A DNA stretch of 64,000 nucleotides from contig JAPTHN010000010.1 of assembly GCA_026936325.1 (NCBI GenBank), forward strand, positions 49,140,650-49,204,649, written 5' to 3'. Below the pieces are notes generated by a model. It saw only the letters and a program-made list of their open reading frames with translations. It had not been told where the DNA came from and searched no databases. The translations under genes were made by a program, and so were the position numbers. This DNA comes from Platynereis dumerilii. Its lineage: Eukaryota > Annelida > Polychaeta > Phyllodocida > Nereididae. Below are positions 13,193 to 24,675 of this stretch, in pieces. How positions within the stretch are numbered: position 1 is the first letter of the stretch; each line of letters begins with the position of its first letter.

Positions 13193-13835
13193 TGATGAAA
13201 TTTGTATTTCTCTTCTTAGAGGCAAAATAAATTATTTATTATCTATTTACAAATTGGCCCCTTGCAGGTCAAAAAGTTGTCTTTTTTCTTCCTGTTTTTT
13301 CGCTGCTGCTCTGAAGGCCTTTGTGCTGGGTGAAGATTCCTCTCTCTGCTTCGTTGACAACTTGACATCAAGGAAGTTAATTTTAGTAAATATTAGAGGA
13401 GTTATGTGGTGAAGACTGCCAGTTATGCAAAGGGGTACAACACCATTTATCATGATTATATTTAAGCCTTGGTTGGTCGATTTTAAGGGACTTTGAACTT
13501 CCAGCATCCGGAGGAACTATTTTTATTGAGAGAAAGGCTTGATGACTTGCATTGATACAGATGCCCTGGTATGGGTTTCACATTGCTAATAAGGCAATGT
13601 GGATACTACATACAGGGTAATATGTAAATGGCACAGCCATGAAATTCGCACAGCTCTTAAAAAGTTTTTTTAGCACTTATGGTTTTACCATAACTTTCAT
13701 TAAATTTATTTCATATTCAATGTGTGAAAGGCAGTTACGTTACTGTTTCAAAGAAATTGAAAGACGGATATATAGAAAAATAGAGAGAAATTTAGACTAG
13801 AAACTATAAGAAAATTAAAATAGATCAAAAATAAA

Positions 13836-13914
<79 letters not shown>
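13836..13914. repeat. (TAGA)n microsatellite
   Basis: About 20 uninterrupted copies of the tetranucleotide. Confidence 0.98.
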
Positions 13915-13915
<1 letters not shown>

Positions 13916-15590
13916 CAAATAAATAGGATTAAGAATGAATAGAATTGATAGATAACCAGCTAAATAGTAAAAAGGAAGACTACACTGAAAGCTGCCAAAT
14001 TAAAGTCTATGCTAGATTGTTGATATAACATAATAGTGATAACATTTATAAACAATAACATGATCTGCATGTAGATTAATTGCTCACTGTTACATAATCA
14101 TCAATTGACAAAGATTATGTAACCTTAATTTTGTTATGTTTTCTTGTTGTCTGTTTTGAAATGAAATGAATCACATGTTTTAAAATAATTTAATTTAGCT
14201 TGTCAAGGCTTATATTTAACTATTACATAAAATAATAGAAACAGGGAATATCAATGGAGAAAATTGATTTTTAAGACACTTTTGAATATGAATATGTCAT
14301 GTTTTGTTAAATTCGAAACTAAATCATTGATAAGAAGCTAGTCCCACTTGACCTAATTTCCTGCTGTCGACCATTGATGTTGAGACCATCACTGCACAGA
14401 TTTTTGAAACCTTTCTTGTACTAAGTTTCGCTTTGCGAAACGGCCTTCGGCCATTTCGCTACGCGAATATAAACTGTATTATTCAGCATCAAAAAATGGA
14501 CACCTTTGTGGCTGGGATTTCCAGGAAAGCAAGAAGACACATAAGTTATGTGACATACATAATATCTCTATAAGCATATTATTTTAGTATAATTAAAATT
14601 AAATCCTTCCAATTGTAATACAAGGCAAGACTCCTGAGAGCCAGCCTCTTTGAATTTTTAAATACTCGTCAACTACATTGTGTGTATCAGTTACTAAGTA
14701 TTTCAATTTGAGTTGAGTTGTAAGTAGGCCTATATGTCTCATTCATGTAAGACCCCGAAATGTCTCTATCAGCAGCCAAAATCTACCAGCCTGTCAGGCG
14801 TGCCTCCCGATGTATAAATACAAGCCATTGTATTATACTTGCCGAACAAAATAATGGGACAACCCACCAGCAGTACACAATTTTTTAACAGCCTCTATTG
14901 TTTCATTTGATTTATATTTTGCTGCGGTTCCTCTTGAAGTTTGTGCAATTTCTTTTTCTTTTAGTAAACACGAAACATCTAGAGGGTGACCCAGCTCAAC
15001 TTCTGCACCACTTCAACATCTCTTATATTAAAATGATAACGTACGGGATTTATCTCAAGTTATATTCAATGCCTGGTCTTCTAATTTTCCCTGTGCCTCC
15101 ATTTGCCCTTCACGACAGAACTCTCCCCTTTTCAAGGCCATTGCACTCTTTTACATGTCCTAATTAATGATAATTACTTTTAAGCTGATTCCTGCATTAT
15201 ACACAAGAGGGCAACAGCTGCAAGGTCTCTCCCACTTGCTTCACTTGCTCCCTTCCTTTCAGCACAATTTGCACTTGCATTTAGTGCCATGCCTATTCCA
15301 TCTAACTCTGCAGCTAGCACGGGCTTATTGCTATGTAAATTTAAATGATACAGCATATGCCATCGTCTCAACTTATACTTAATGTTTGATCTTCTCATTT
15401 CCCTGATCTTCCCATTTCCCTGATCTTCTAATTTGCTATGTGTCTTTCTAAACCTACTACGAGACAACTCTACCCTTTTCAAGTCCATCTGACTATCTAT
15501 CTCTCTATCTATTATATATATTGTATTCTGTCCTTTTTCCTCCAATCTACGGGAAAATGACTAGTTTTACTTAAGAAAACAAAAATATTA
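13915..15590. other. Intergenic; triple mini-hairpin and degenerate duplication
   Basis: No gene seen. Three adjacent hairpins lie at 14425-14467. Two stretches near 15055-15150 and 15370-15490 are related (CAATGCCTGGTCTTCTAATTT against TAATGTTTGATCTTCTCATTT, both running to CCTTTTCAAG.CCAT), suggesting an old local duplication. Confidence 0.45.
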
Positions 15591-15592
15591 GT

Positions 15593-15920
15593 CTGTCAGT
15601 TTGATATGCAAAAAGAGTATACTATTGCACTGTGAAATTGAACTTCATGATCATACCAATACTGTCAATTTTAATTTGATTTGAGGAGACTTATCCCACT
15701 TATTGATGACTGGCAAACAAAAGGATTATGCATCTGATTTTTACTCTAAAATCAGTTACGACAAATCAAATGGCCTTCTCTTGATCATGACTTATCAAAC
15801 AGCCTCTATGTTTCCCATATTGAATGTAGAGAAGATGAAACTTCATCGGCTATCATGTGTCACAAAGTGCATTTTTCACAGTGAACTGGTCGTCTCTTTT
15901 TGCATAACTAATAGGCTGTC
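15593..15920 (+). mobile_element. MITE family M1, copy 1
   Basis: Imperfect inverted ends (left CTGTCAGTTTGATATGCAAA, mirrored by TTTTTGCATAACTAATAGGC at the right; both are followed inward by CACTGTGAAA). Two other copies lie at 17162-18174 and 32688-33066, sharing for example ATTTTTACTCTAAAATCAGT and CAAACAGCCTCTAT. Non-coding. Confidence 0.7.
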
Positions 15921-17161
15921 ATGTGTTAACTACACAAACTTGCATAAATATTTTCTCCCAGCTGTTCTCTCCAACATTTAAATATTGCGTTTGAATAAGA
16001 AGTCCCAAAACCATTTCAGTAAAAAAAGAAACTTCATATATACTAGTCTATAATATATATATACAAAATGTTAAATAATGTGTTTAGGTTTTGAATAGTA
16101 TGCATGATAGAATTCCCCAGAGATATCCTTGGTTAAGCAAAGTATGTGGAAGTTCATTATTTATTTTTACTTCCTTTTTTGTTATTTTCCCAAAATAAAT
16201 GAGACTTAGAAGATTTAAAAGCAGAACGGCAAGATTTATTTTCCATGTTGGTTGTTACAAAACAGTTGAAATCTTGTCACATACAGTCAACACAAAAATT
16301 ATTTGCACACTTTGATTTTTCATCATATTTCACAGAAAAATGCCAATATGATACAAAAAGCTGTCCTGTGTTTCAGAGTAGTGTTAGTAGGAGGTTAGGA
16401 TGACATGCAGTTCATTTTTTATCAAAATGTATTTGTCTGGAAAACTTTAAAAAAGTGAATCCTGATGACAAAAAATTATTTGCGCGCTTGAGCCAACTAT
16501 CAAAACCAGCATTTTTATTTTCATTGTAAAATTTGTGATGAAAATTTTTATGGTATGTTCATCCATCTATGGTTATGAATAGGATAAGCAAACTGTAAAC
16601 GTAATGTTACCAGGTCAATCAGCAGTGAAAGTGTTTTCTTATGGACATTGCCCAGATCTGATGGAAGTTGTCAGTTATAGCCAAGAAGTTGAGTCTCGGT
16701 CTCTATTAGAGAGAAAATTAATTTTACCATAAGGCAGATTACTAGCTCCTCAAATGTTGTCTCATTCATTTATGCGCATTAAGAGAATTTATTACTTAGG
16801 GCTGCATGACTGTATATGAATACTGAATATTGTGTCACAAGTCCAAGCTTCCATAACAAAAGCAATCATCAACTGGACAGGTATCATCATTGACATCAAC
16901 CTTTTTACCTATTTCCAAACTTCCCCTTTGTCCAACCTACATTTCATCAAATTTTTATTTCACAACTTTACAGAAAAACCAAACTTTGTTTTGATACTTA
17001 AAAACACATATAAACATCCAACAAGTATGCAACTGACAAAGTGTATTAATGTGGTAAGGCCCAACATTATTGATTTTTAGCTTCTCGGATCGACCGACCC
17101 AACAGGTCTTCTGCCAACGAATACAAAGAAGCTTATCGTAATTTATGTTTTAGAAATGTTG
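15921..17161. other. Intergenic; possible Tc1/mariner relic
   Basis: TACAGTCAACACAAAAATTA with TTTGCACAC near 16285 resembles a Tc1/mariner terminus, and TGACTGTA near 16808 could be the other end. No transposase reading is visible. The rest is AT-rich and featureless. Confidence 0.3.
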
Positions 17162-17235
17162 GCGCTTTACAGTCTGGCACTTTGATATAGAAAAAATGAG
17201 GACCAGTTCAGTGTCAAAAATGCACTTTGTGACTC

Positions 17236-17872
17236 ATGATAGCCGATTGACTTGACTTGTGCTGTGCTGGTGCCCGGGGGGGGGGGTGTACTCACTCTAT
17301 AAAGGTGTATATAGAGGTGTCGCTGGATGGTTTAGGTTTTTTGGCCTTCTTGGATTAAAATGGTTTTGGTTTTTTTTGACAATTCTGATTACTTTGGTTC
17401 TGGTTTTCGCAACCCCAACATGTTTGGTACCGTTAGAATCGGCTTCAAAAGAGGATTAAAATGGTTTAAAAACCATGAAGATTAAATTGGTTGCCAAAAA
17501 TTTTAGTGAAGGATTAAAATGGTTTGTGGTTTTGGCGCAGTTCCCGGATTAAAATGGTTCTGGTTTTCAAAATTGTCGTGGCGCATCCGTATGCAAAAGT
17601 CCGCGAAGTACCCCCCCCCCCCGGGTGCTGGTGTACACTGATCAGCCGGGCAGCTCAATCACCATCTTTGCAGAGGGAGCTGCACTTTCATGTCTGATGA
17701 TGAGATGAGAAGACTGGGAGTCTGGAACATGCCCTATTAATTCAGGGATGCCCAGGGCTTTTCAGTTGCCCCAGCATAGAATACTGGATACAACCCGGGG
17801 TGAGATTTGATCCCACGCCCTCAAAGCCAGTAGGCAAGCATTCTTGACCATTAGGCCATGGGGGAACATTGA
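17236..17872 (-). mobile_element. tRNA-derived SINE, interrupted by a G-run MITE
   Basis: The minus-strand head CCATGGCCTAATGGTCAAGA with GTGGGATCAAATCTC (box A and B-like) is followed by GTATCCAGTATTCTATGCTG, CTTCTCATCTCATCATCA and a variable 3' part. The body is shared with the SINE at 54576. The G-run element at 17273-17625 is inserted in its 3' portion. Confidence 0.65.
17273..17625. mobile_element. G-run MITE with 8-bp target duplication and internal word array
   Basis: Ends CCCGGGGGG...GTAC and GTAC...CCCCCCGGG. Flanked by identical TGCTGGTG (17265-17272 and 17626-17633; the match extends to 9 bases). The word GGATTAAAATGGTT occurs in direct orientation near 17352, 17453, 17511 and 17546, with a variant near 17478. 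An 8-bp duplication suggests hAT mobilisation. Confidence 0.75.
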
Positions 17873-18655
17873 TGAAGTGTCATCTTCTCTACTTTCAACA
17901 TGGGAAACATAGAGGCTGTTTGATTAGTCATGATTGAGAGAAGGCCATCAAGACAAGGCCATTGACTTGTACTAACTGATTTAAGAGTAAAATTCAGATA
18001 CATAATCCTTTCGTTTGGCTGTCACCAACAAAAGGGATAAGTCTCCAGAAATCAAATTAACATTGAAAGCATTGGTTATGATCATGACAAATCATCAGCA
18101 TGATGACACATAAAAGGGCCATTTTCACAGTGCAACAGTCCACTCTTTTTCTACATATCAAAGTGACAGGCTGTAAATATAAGATTACAATTTCTTTTAG
18201 TCCGACCCACCGACATGAGAAAAGTTCCTCGAGAATATCTGAGATGTTAAAAATCAGTTATGTATTGCCAAAGTGGAAAAGTACAACATCACTTTTGGCT
18301 TTGCTTTGTTAAGGGGAGCGTGGAGTCTTGCATTGTAGCCCCCTCTGGCTTTTTGAATCGTCACTATTCAGGTTGTGACGTCATCCCATCAGTTGCCGAA
18401 CTACTTTCGTTGACGTCATGAAGCAAAGGTCACTGAACTCTTGCCAGCTGCACTGCTGCAGGATGGCTGCATGAGCAGAGGGCGTGATTACTTTGGATTT
18501 ATAAGCACAACACAGTCAATAGTGTCTCTGTTGCTACTCCTGATTTATCTTGGACATGCTGGGACAAAGCAACATGAAATGAGTCACGGACAAGATGATG
18601 ATCAACTCCAAACTGGTTGATTCATGAATTATAATAAAGGGTCAAGGAGATCGTT

Positions 18656-18830
18656 CGGGGCCACCATTTAATCTCAAAAGCTTGGAGTTTTTTTAAAATT
18701 AATAATTTCCTGTTCAGTTCTGGTGAAATAAATGAATGAATTATTTTTGGACAGTCTTGAAACAAATCATTTCTGGTTGGGATAATTCTTTTGGGTGTTG
18801 CTTTAAAATTTGGGAATGAATAGGCCTAGC
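18656..18830 (+). repeat. Dispersed repeat (GCCACCATTTAATCTC family), copy 1
   Basis: Shares GGCAGTCTTGAAA/GGACAGTCTTGAAA, AATAAATSAATTATTTTTGG and a CTTGGA block with 47209-47385. The head also matches 58552. Confidence 0.55.
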
Positions 18831-19645
18831 GTATGTCTGTTAATATTTGGTTAAGATTTATTAAGTTTTTCTATTCTGGTGTTTATAGTAAAAATAGTAT
18901 TGTTATCCATATATATTTAAAAATTCAATACTCTCAAATTCTAGACTTGGTCGAAATATTAGACGTATGTTAATAAACTATTGTTGCATATCAAACGCCT
19001 ACAATTGCAATAGTACAGATTTGTGTAGAAAGTTGTACAGACAATTGATGAATAGTTGTCCAGATGAGGATCTCAGAATTAGTTATCAGATTTGTAAACT
19101 AGGCCTAATTCAAGAGCGTGATAGCATTATGCCAAGCAGCCTAGGTTTACATCACGAGCACTTGAATCTATTTTCAGATGATCATGCATGACGTTATGAT
19201 TATGTTTAAATATTTGTTACGTCATCTGCTAGTAGATTCAAGTGCTTGTGTTTTAGGCCTACATGAGGTAAAAGACCTAATAGAATTTATGTGTTTCTTG
19301 ATTGATCTGTTTTTTTAAAACTGTTTTTAATCTTTATACTTGTTTTGAATCTATGTATTGTTTTATACATGAATGAAGTGTCATAATAATTGCTGCTGCA
19401 AGTAAATTTTAATTTAGTTAAAAGAAAAATCGGTTTTTACACTTTATGCTGATTATTCAATTAATTATTTATAAAACTTAGTTAGGGGCCAACCAGATGA
19501 TCGGGGGGGGGGGGTTGGATATTTGATGAAAAAAAAAGTTTGTTCAGCACATGAAAAAAAAAGATTGTTTCATCTGTACCTGTAGCTGGGGTACTGATGA
19601 GAGGTTTTGACATACGTTTTTCGTTCCCGTGAATGTGTAGGTTGT

Positions 19646-20561
19646 CTCGGCAACATTAAAAATGCACTAATCTAAAAGGGCTTAAAACAGCACTTCCTCT
19701 CAAAGTATCAAGATGAAAGTTTGCACACTTCTAGAAGTTGCCATCAGGTATATTCACGAAAATTTCAAATCTTTAAGTGCAGTACATTTGTGTCAAATTA
19801 AATCGTCGTGGTTACTGTCAAAAATGCAAGTCACAAACTGCACTTCAACACAAAACGCATCAATGAAAATACTGATTTTGTGGCATACTGGATGGGATTA
19901 ATCTTATGAAATTTTCACATAACAGGCACAAGACTTCCAAAAGCGGTCCCACAGAAGTTTTTGAAAAAAAATGTCAATGATAAGCAGATTTTTTATTAAA
20001 AACTCAAAATTTACGAGTTAGCATCTTGAAATGAAGCATGTGAACCGAAACTGTTAAATAATGGGGGTTTTATGCATGCCCAGGGTAGAAAGACATACAC
20101 AGACAATCATTCCATATCAATAGTCTCAAAAATCTGAATAATACATCTTTTTTTTTTTTTTTGGACAAAAGGCTCCAGTAGGGGGCGGGTCAGCATTGGC
20201 ACTTAATTTTTTATTAATTTCATCCTCTTTAACTGTGGTTGGGTCAAATATCCCTTTTTCCTAACTCATCAAGCAAGTAAAATTGCAAACTTTCCTGGCT
20301 TATCAAAAAAGTTTGTGAAAAGAAGCGCTAAGTTGTTGAATTTGATGATAAGAGGAAATTGAAATTTTGGGAGTTGCATTTTCGACAGTAGCCACAACGA
20401 TTTAATTTAACACAGAAGTACTGCATTTATGAGATTTGAACATTTTTTGTGAATATAACCTCATGGCAACTTCTAGAAGTGAGCAAACTTTCATCTTGAT
20501 ACTTTATGAGGAAGTGCTTTTCTAAGCCTTTTTAAAATAGCGCGTTTTTAATGTTGCTGAG
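19646..20561. mobile_element. Fold-back element with ~200-bp arms
   Basis: The left arm, 19646 to about 19845, begins CTCGGCAACATTAAAAATGC. The right arm, about 20355-20561, is its inverted copy (CTCAGCAACATTAAAAACGC). Both share ATCAAGATGAAAGTTTGC and ACTTCTAGAAGTTGCCAT. Non-coding. Confidence 0.75.
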
Positions 20562-20605
20562 TTTATCTATTTATCTATCTTTCTATCTTTCTATCTATCT
20601 ATCTG

Positions 20606-20637
<32 letters not shown>

Positions 20638-20842
20638 GCTACACAAGTATCTTATCTAAAGAGTCAGAATATCTATCTATGGTCTGTCGTATATCTCAGT
20701 ATCTTCTGTTGTTCTTTCCTGTATTTCTTCTCCTTTCTTTCGTCCATTCTTGCTTCCTTTCTTCCTTCCTTCCTTCCCTCTTTCCCTTCTCCTCCTTCCT
20801 TTCTCCTCCTTCTTTTCTTTCCTTTCTTTCCTTTCTTTAATA
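20562..20842. repeat. (TCTA)n and (TTCC)n low-complexity tract
   Basis: TCTATC repeats run to about 20640 and a pyrimidine-rich CTTCCTTCC tract from about 20740. Open frames here are compositional artefacts. The following 20843-21284 shows nothing I can name. Confidence 0.95.
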
Positions 20843-21284
20843 AATCTGTAAACACTCACTCCTTTTGGCTGGCACTACAATCACAGCAGCCAGAAAAGCA
20901 TGGTAGAAGTACCAATAACAAAATGATGGAGTTTTTATAGTCATCGTCATATTTACGTGGAATCTCAAGTTCTTTACTATGCTGTTGAATTGTGATGTCA
21001 GAAACGACTCTATTCTCTAGCATTTCAATATATTATATGTAATGTAAAATAACTAAGGTGTGTGATGTCATTTAACCCATTTTGAATGGAAACCCATCTG
21101 TCTGTCAGCTATATAGATTCTTTCACCCTGCTACACCCGCTACTTGCAATCAGCTATCTGGGACTTTTGTCATAAATAAAAGACAGGCCTTTGAAAGATG
21201 ATTGCACTCTTACTGCTAATTGGTGTGAGTCTCTGATTTGGGCTTAACCTGTTAACATCATTGTTCCTATCTTCTTTTGTGGCC

Positions 21285-21464
21285 ATAGGCGTGGGAGGCA
21301 GGGGGCTGGGGGGGGAGCTGCAACCCCCCCCCCCCCCAAAAGAAATGTTGGGAAGTCGATTTTTCATGCAGTTTCGGGCAGAAAATTTTGGGAGTTTTTA
21401 ATTTTTTTTGGGCAATATTTTTCGGGCAGCCCCCCCCCAAAATTAATTGACCTCCTACGCCTAT
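21285..21464. mobile_element. Miniature element with ATAGGCGTGGGAGG ends
   Basis: ATAGGCGTGGGAGG at 21285 is mirrored by CCTCCTACGCCTAT at 21451-21464, with one mismatch. The interior is G/C-run rich and non-coding. Confidence 0.7.
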
Positions 21465-21486
21465 AATTATTTATGGTAGACCCTGG

Positions 21487-22418
21487 CAGGGGCGGATCCA
21501 GGAATTTGGGAAGGGGGGGTTCAGGTTCAGTGATGGGACTACCACAGGATGCGAAGCCCGAAGGGCTGAAGCATATGCGGCGGGGGGTCTGAGGGCCGCT
21601 GAAGGCCCCCAGAAGCCAACGGATTTTACGTGCTCTGAGATTAATTTTGAGCAACCTGAATGCTGTTTTTTAACTGCTTAATCCAATAGATATTTTTTGG
21701 TGTTTCATCAGAAATTAGAGAGGTTTTGCTAGACATTTTCAGATCCTATGAACGTGCAGGCTGTCATAACAACAATGTAATAAGTAGAAGAAGAATATCA
21801 TTTAGTAGCACTTCTACACGTACACTTCACATGGAAATGTGCAGCAAAGCCTCTCTAATAATGTTCAGGGCCATCAGTTTCATTTTAAAGTGGTGGGGCA
21901 AACTGGGCTGAAGCCTTCAAGAAATGGTGATCCAGAAAATCCTGAAAAAATTCCCCCACATAACATGAGAGGTTTGGTTAAAAAGTGGTGGGGCAAATGC
22001 CCCACCAGCTCCACCTACACTGACGCCACTGTTAATGTTCAGCTACAAACTAATATGAAAAGCAGAAACCACAAACTTTTGTGAGAAGTCATATTGCTTG
22101 AAACATTGATGAGCTGATATTGATGAGTAATGGGACAGTATGGAATTTACAGTCCAGATTTACAGGATTAATATCAAATTGTCAAAAAAGCTAAATCAGT
22201 CAAATAAAGTGGACTGGTAGAAAAGTGTCCCTATATTGGCTTTAACAGAGGTTTGAACAATGTCCTCAGTTTTGAGTTAAGGTGCCAAACACTCATACAA
22301 GTTAGTTCTCGCGGACTTTTATGCCACGCGCGTGAGTATTAGTTGTCTTTGTGGCTTAGGCCCAAAGGGGGGGGGGGGGTTGAACCCCCTGAACCCCCCC
22401 CCCCTGGATCCGCTACTG
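21487..22418. mobile_element. DNA element with CAGGGGCGGATCCAGG termini
   Basis: Left CAGGGGCGGATCCAGG and right CCTGGATCCGCTACTG form the inverted termini, with runs of G/C inside both ends. CCTGG flanks both sides as a possible target duplication. It is inserted into the start of the outer element. The CAG..CTG ends resemble hAT, but I do not see a clean 8-bp duplication. Confidence 0.65.
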
Positions 22419-22558
22419 CCTGGAGTCAGTGGAATAGTTGAAAAAGTCAGTTGAATTTCATTTTCAACTAGTCCGTCACATTTGGATCAACTGGTCACTG
22501 GTGTGTTTTGACTTAGTCAGTTGGAATTTTTCAACTAAATCTTGATGGAGAAGGCATA

Positions 22559-23614
22559 TGGGTCATTTTCACGAAAATGCGCAGTAACGGTAAAGACATA
22601 ACCAATTTTTCTGTGTCAGGAAGCTGAGCCAATAATACTCAACTACTATTTTTTTCTGTTTACATAATGCAATATGTGGTACTACCATGCTGCATGTAAC
22701 AGGATAACTAATTTGGGTGAATATTTGACATTTTCAATTATTTGGAAAAATTGTCTTTACCGTGCACAATGAAATCAAAGCAAATTTACTCAGATGTCTT
22801 TACCGTGGCCAGCCTTGTCTTTACCGTGTCACAGTATATTTGCATTGATTTGACCACGGTAAAGACAGATTTTGGCCACGGAAAAGACATGTTATGCAGC
22901 ATTTCTTCCAGAGAAAGTGGACTACATCACTCAGAGTACCACAACTACTTCGTGAACACCCTCCTAAACCAATGGTGTCATTTACATTCTCATACCTTTT
23001 GAACTCCCTCTGCTGTTGAGGGTTCGGTAAAGACAAAGTTTAGTTGTGACAAAGTCAAGATAAAACCTATTTCATCGTCTGACTAACAGATGGCAGCTCT
23101 GGCTTTCCCAATGATGTGGTAAAAAAGTAGTTATATCCTGGTTCTTTACACTCTAGTGGCATCTGGAGACATCATGCTGTATTAGCTTACTCAGGCGGTA
23201 ACTTTAACTCTTTGGTCACGGTAAAGACGGTGGTAATTTCAAAATTGGGACACACCTTCAACATGTCGTGAGATGTCGATAAATTAGTTATATTTCACAA
23301 AAAACGCTTCTAGGTAGTTAATGTAACAAATATCTAGAAATATACACTTTGCATGTCACATTTTATGCATTAGTTTTCAATTTGCACAAGTTTGAAATTA
23401 AAATGTTGAGTTGCGGACATGCCACGGTAAGGACATTTGGACTACTTAATGGGTGATATAGCATGTTCAACATGGCCGCACCAACGTAAATTTTTGTTTT
23501 CTTCTAGGAAAAGTGTTATTCTAAATATTTGGCCAAAAAGTAATTTCAGTCCTACAAAGGCAGACACACACGAATGCAGGACATCAAATTGCGCGTTTTC
23601 GCGAAAATGACCCA
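22559..23614. mobile_element. TIR element with nine CACGGTAAAGACA words
   Basis: Ends TGGGTCATTTTCACGAAAA and its inverse TTTTCGCGAAAATGACCCA, with TA on both sides (22557-22558, 23615-23616), as in Tc1/mariner-type insertion. The word CACGGTAAAGACA or its reverse TGTCTTTACCGTG occurs near 22587, 22752, 22795, 22816, 22854, 22876, 23024, 23217 and 23422, in both orientations. No coding region. It is nested in the outer 21475-23918 element. Confidence 0.8.
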
Positions 23615-24143
23615 TATCCAAGAATGAAAACCACTTTGATTTAACCATTTCGAAAGTGAATATGAGTTTGATCTGTTGTTGTTATTGATTTTTTAAAAGC
23701 AAATGTTAGATAATTGTAATTTTGAAAATGAGAATCAAATTGTTCATGAATCTTGCCTTTCGCCCTTAAAAAAATAATTTTGGAAAAGTTAGATAGTCAG
23801 TTGTAATTTATTCATCTAGTAGGAGTTGAATTCTGCGAACTTGTTGAATTAGTCAGTTGAATTCCTGTTTGGTGAGTCATGATTTGATTTTCAACTGACT
23901 CCAGTCCTGGGTCTATTTTGTGGTTGACTTCATTTCCTTCACCTACAATTCCAAGTTGTGACAGAAAAGGGTTTCCTGGGTTTGTACAAATAAATAGGCC
24001 GCAATGCATTATGTACCATAGCGTTTAAAAATTTATAAATTATTGTTTGGGTTGTGCTAAAATAAACGATTTCTGACATGTTTTCCTTCCTCTTTTTCTT
24101 TAAAGGCTAGAGACAAATGTTTTTAAAATGATGTTGTGTGAAG

Positions 24144-24520
24144 CCTGGGGGGGGGGGGTTCTCACTTTATGTTGGTCTACACCTATGCTCGGCTGAAAAG
24201 GACTCTTCAAGGGCAAATTTTCCCTAGCTAAGAGTCCTAAAATGAGGTCTGAATATTCCTAGACAGGGTCCAACATTTCCAGCACTCCGAATTTCGCGTA
24301 AAAATCACCTTCCAAAGGACATCCGTGGTGGCAAAAAAGAAATTATTTGGGACAGATAATTAAAATAATACAGCCGACCCAAAAAAAAGCCTCTTTGAGG
24401 GCGAATTTTCCCTAGTCCAGGGTCCTATTTTTGGGTTCCTGGCACTCCGTTACTGGGTCTGGGTGCGAGACGCTCGGCTGAGCACCCCCGTCATATTTCA
24501 GGGCGAGAACCCCCCCCAGG
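24144..24520. mobile_element. G-run MITE with perfect 8-bp target duplication
   Basis: Ends CCTGGGGGG...GTTCTC and GAGAAC...CCCCCCAGG. Flanked by identical GTGTGAAG (24136-24143 and 24521-24528). A block AGGGCAAATTTTCCCTAG near 24210 recurs as AGGGCGAATTTTCCCTAG near 24398. Confidence 0.85.
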
Positions 24521-24601
24521 GTGTGAAGTTTAAAATCGAGGTGTACATAGAGGGATGAAGAGATAGAAAGACAGAGAGGGAGATATTTAAATAGGAAGGA
24601 T

Positions 24602-24640
24602 GATTAGATAGATAGATCTATACATATATAAATAGATAGC

Positions 24641-24675
<35 letters not shown>
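24602..24675. repeat. (TAGA)n microsatellite
   Basis: A degenerate, then pure TAGA tract. The following 24676-25921 shows no gene, only AT-rich DNA with two TGACGTCA octamers at 25029 and 25041. Confidence 0.95.

Larger units (their letters stand above)
17162..18174 (-). mobile_element. MITE family M1, copy 2, split by nested insertions
   Basis: The minus-strand copy of M1. Its right segment lies at about 17162-17235 and resumes at about 17873-18174; in copy 1 the same sequence is continuous around ATGAAACTTCATCGGC. The gap is filled by a SINE that itself holds a G-run element. Confidence 0.7.
21475..23918. mobile_element. Outer TIR element with AGTCAGTTGAA words, twice invaded
   Basis: The right end, read inverted, is ATAGACCCAGGACTGGAGTC. 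The left end is GGTAGACCCTGG (21475), interrupted at once by the 21487-22418 element and resuming as CCTGGAGTCAG at 22419. The word AGTCAGTTGAA or its reverse TTCAACTGACT recurs near 22424, 22446, 22516, 23795, 23852 and 23891. A second element (22559-23614) sits inside. Confidence 0.6.

Noticed and set aside
13836-13914. CRISPR-like regular array
   Set aside because: Pure tetranucleotide microsatellite without spacers, and the genome is animal.
15180-15545. 121-residue open frame on the minus strand
   Set aside because: It spans a degenerate local duplication, with no signal, domain or splice context. Length is compatible with chance in this composition.
20551-20940. 129-residue open frame
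   Set aside because: Low-complexity translation of TCTA and TTCC repeats.
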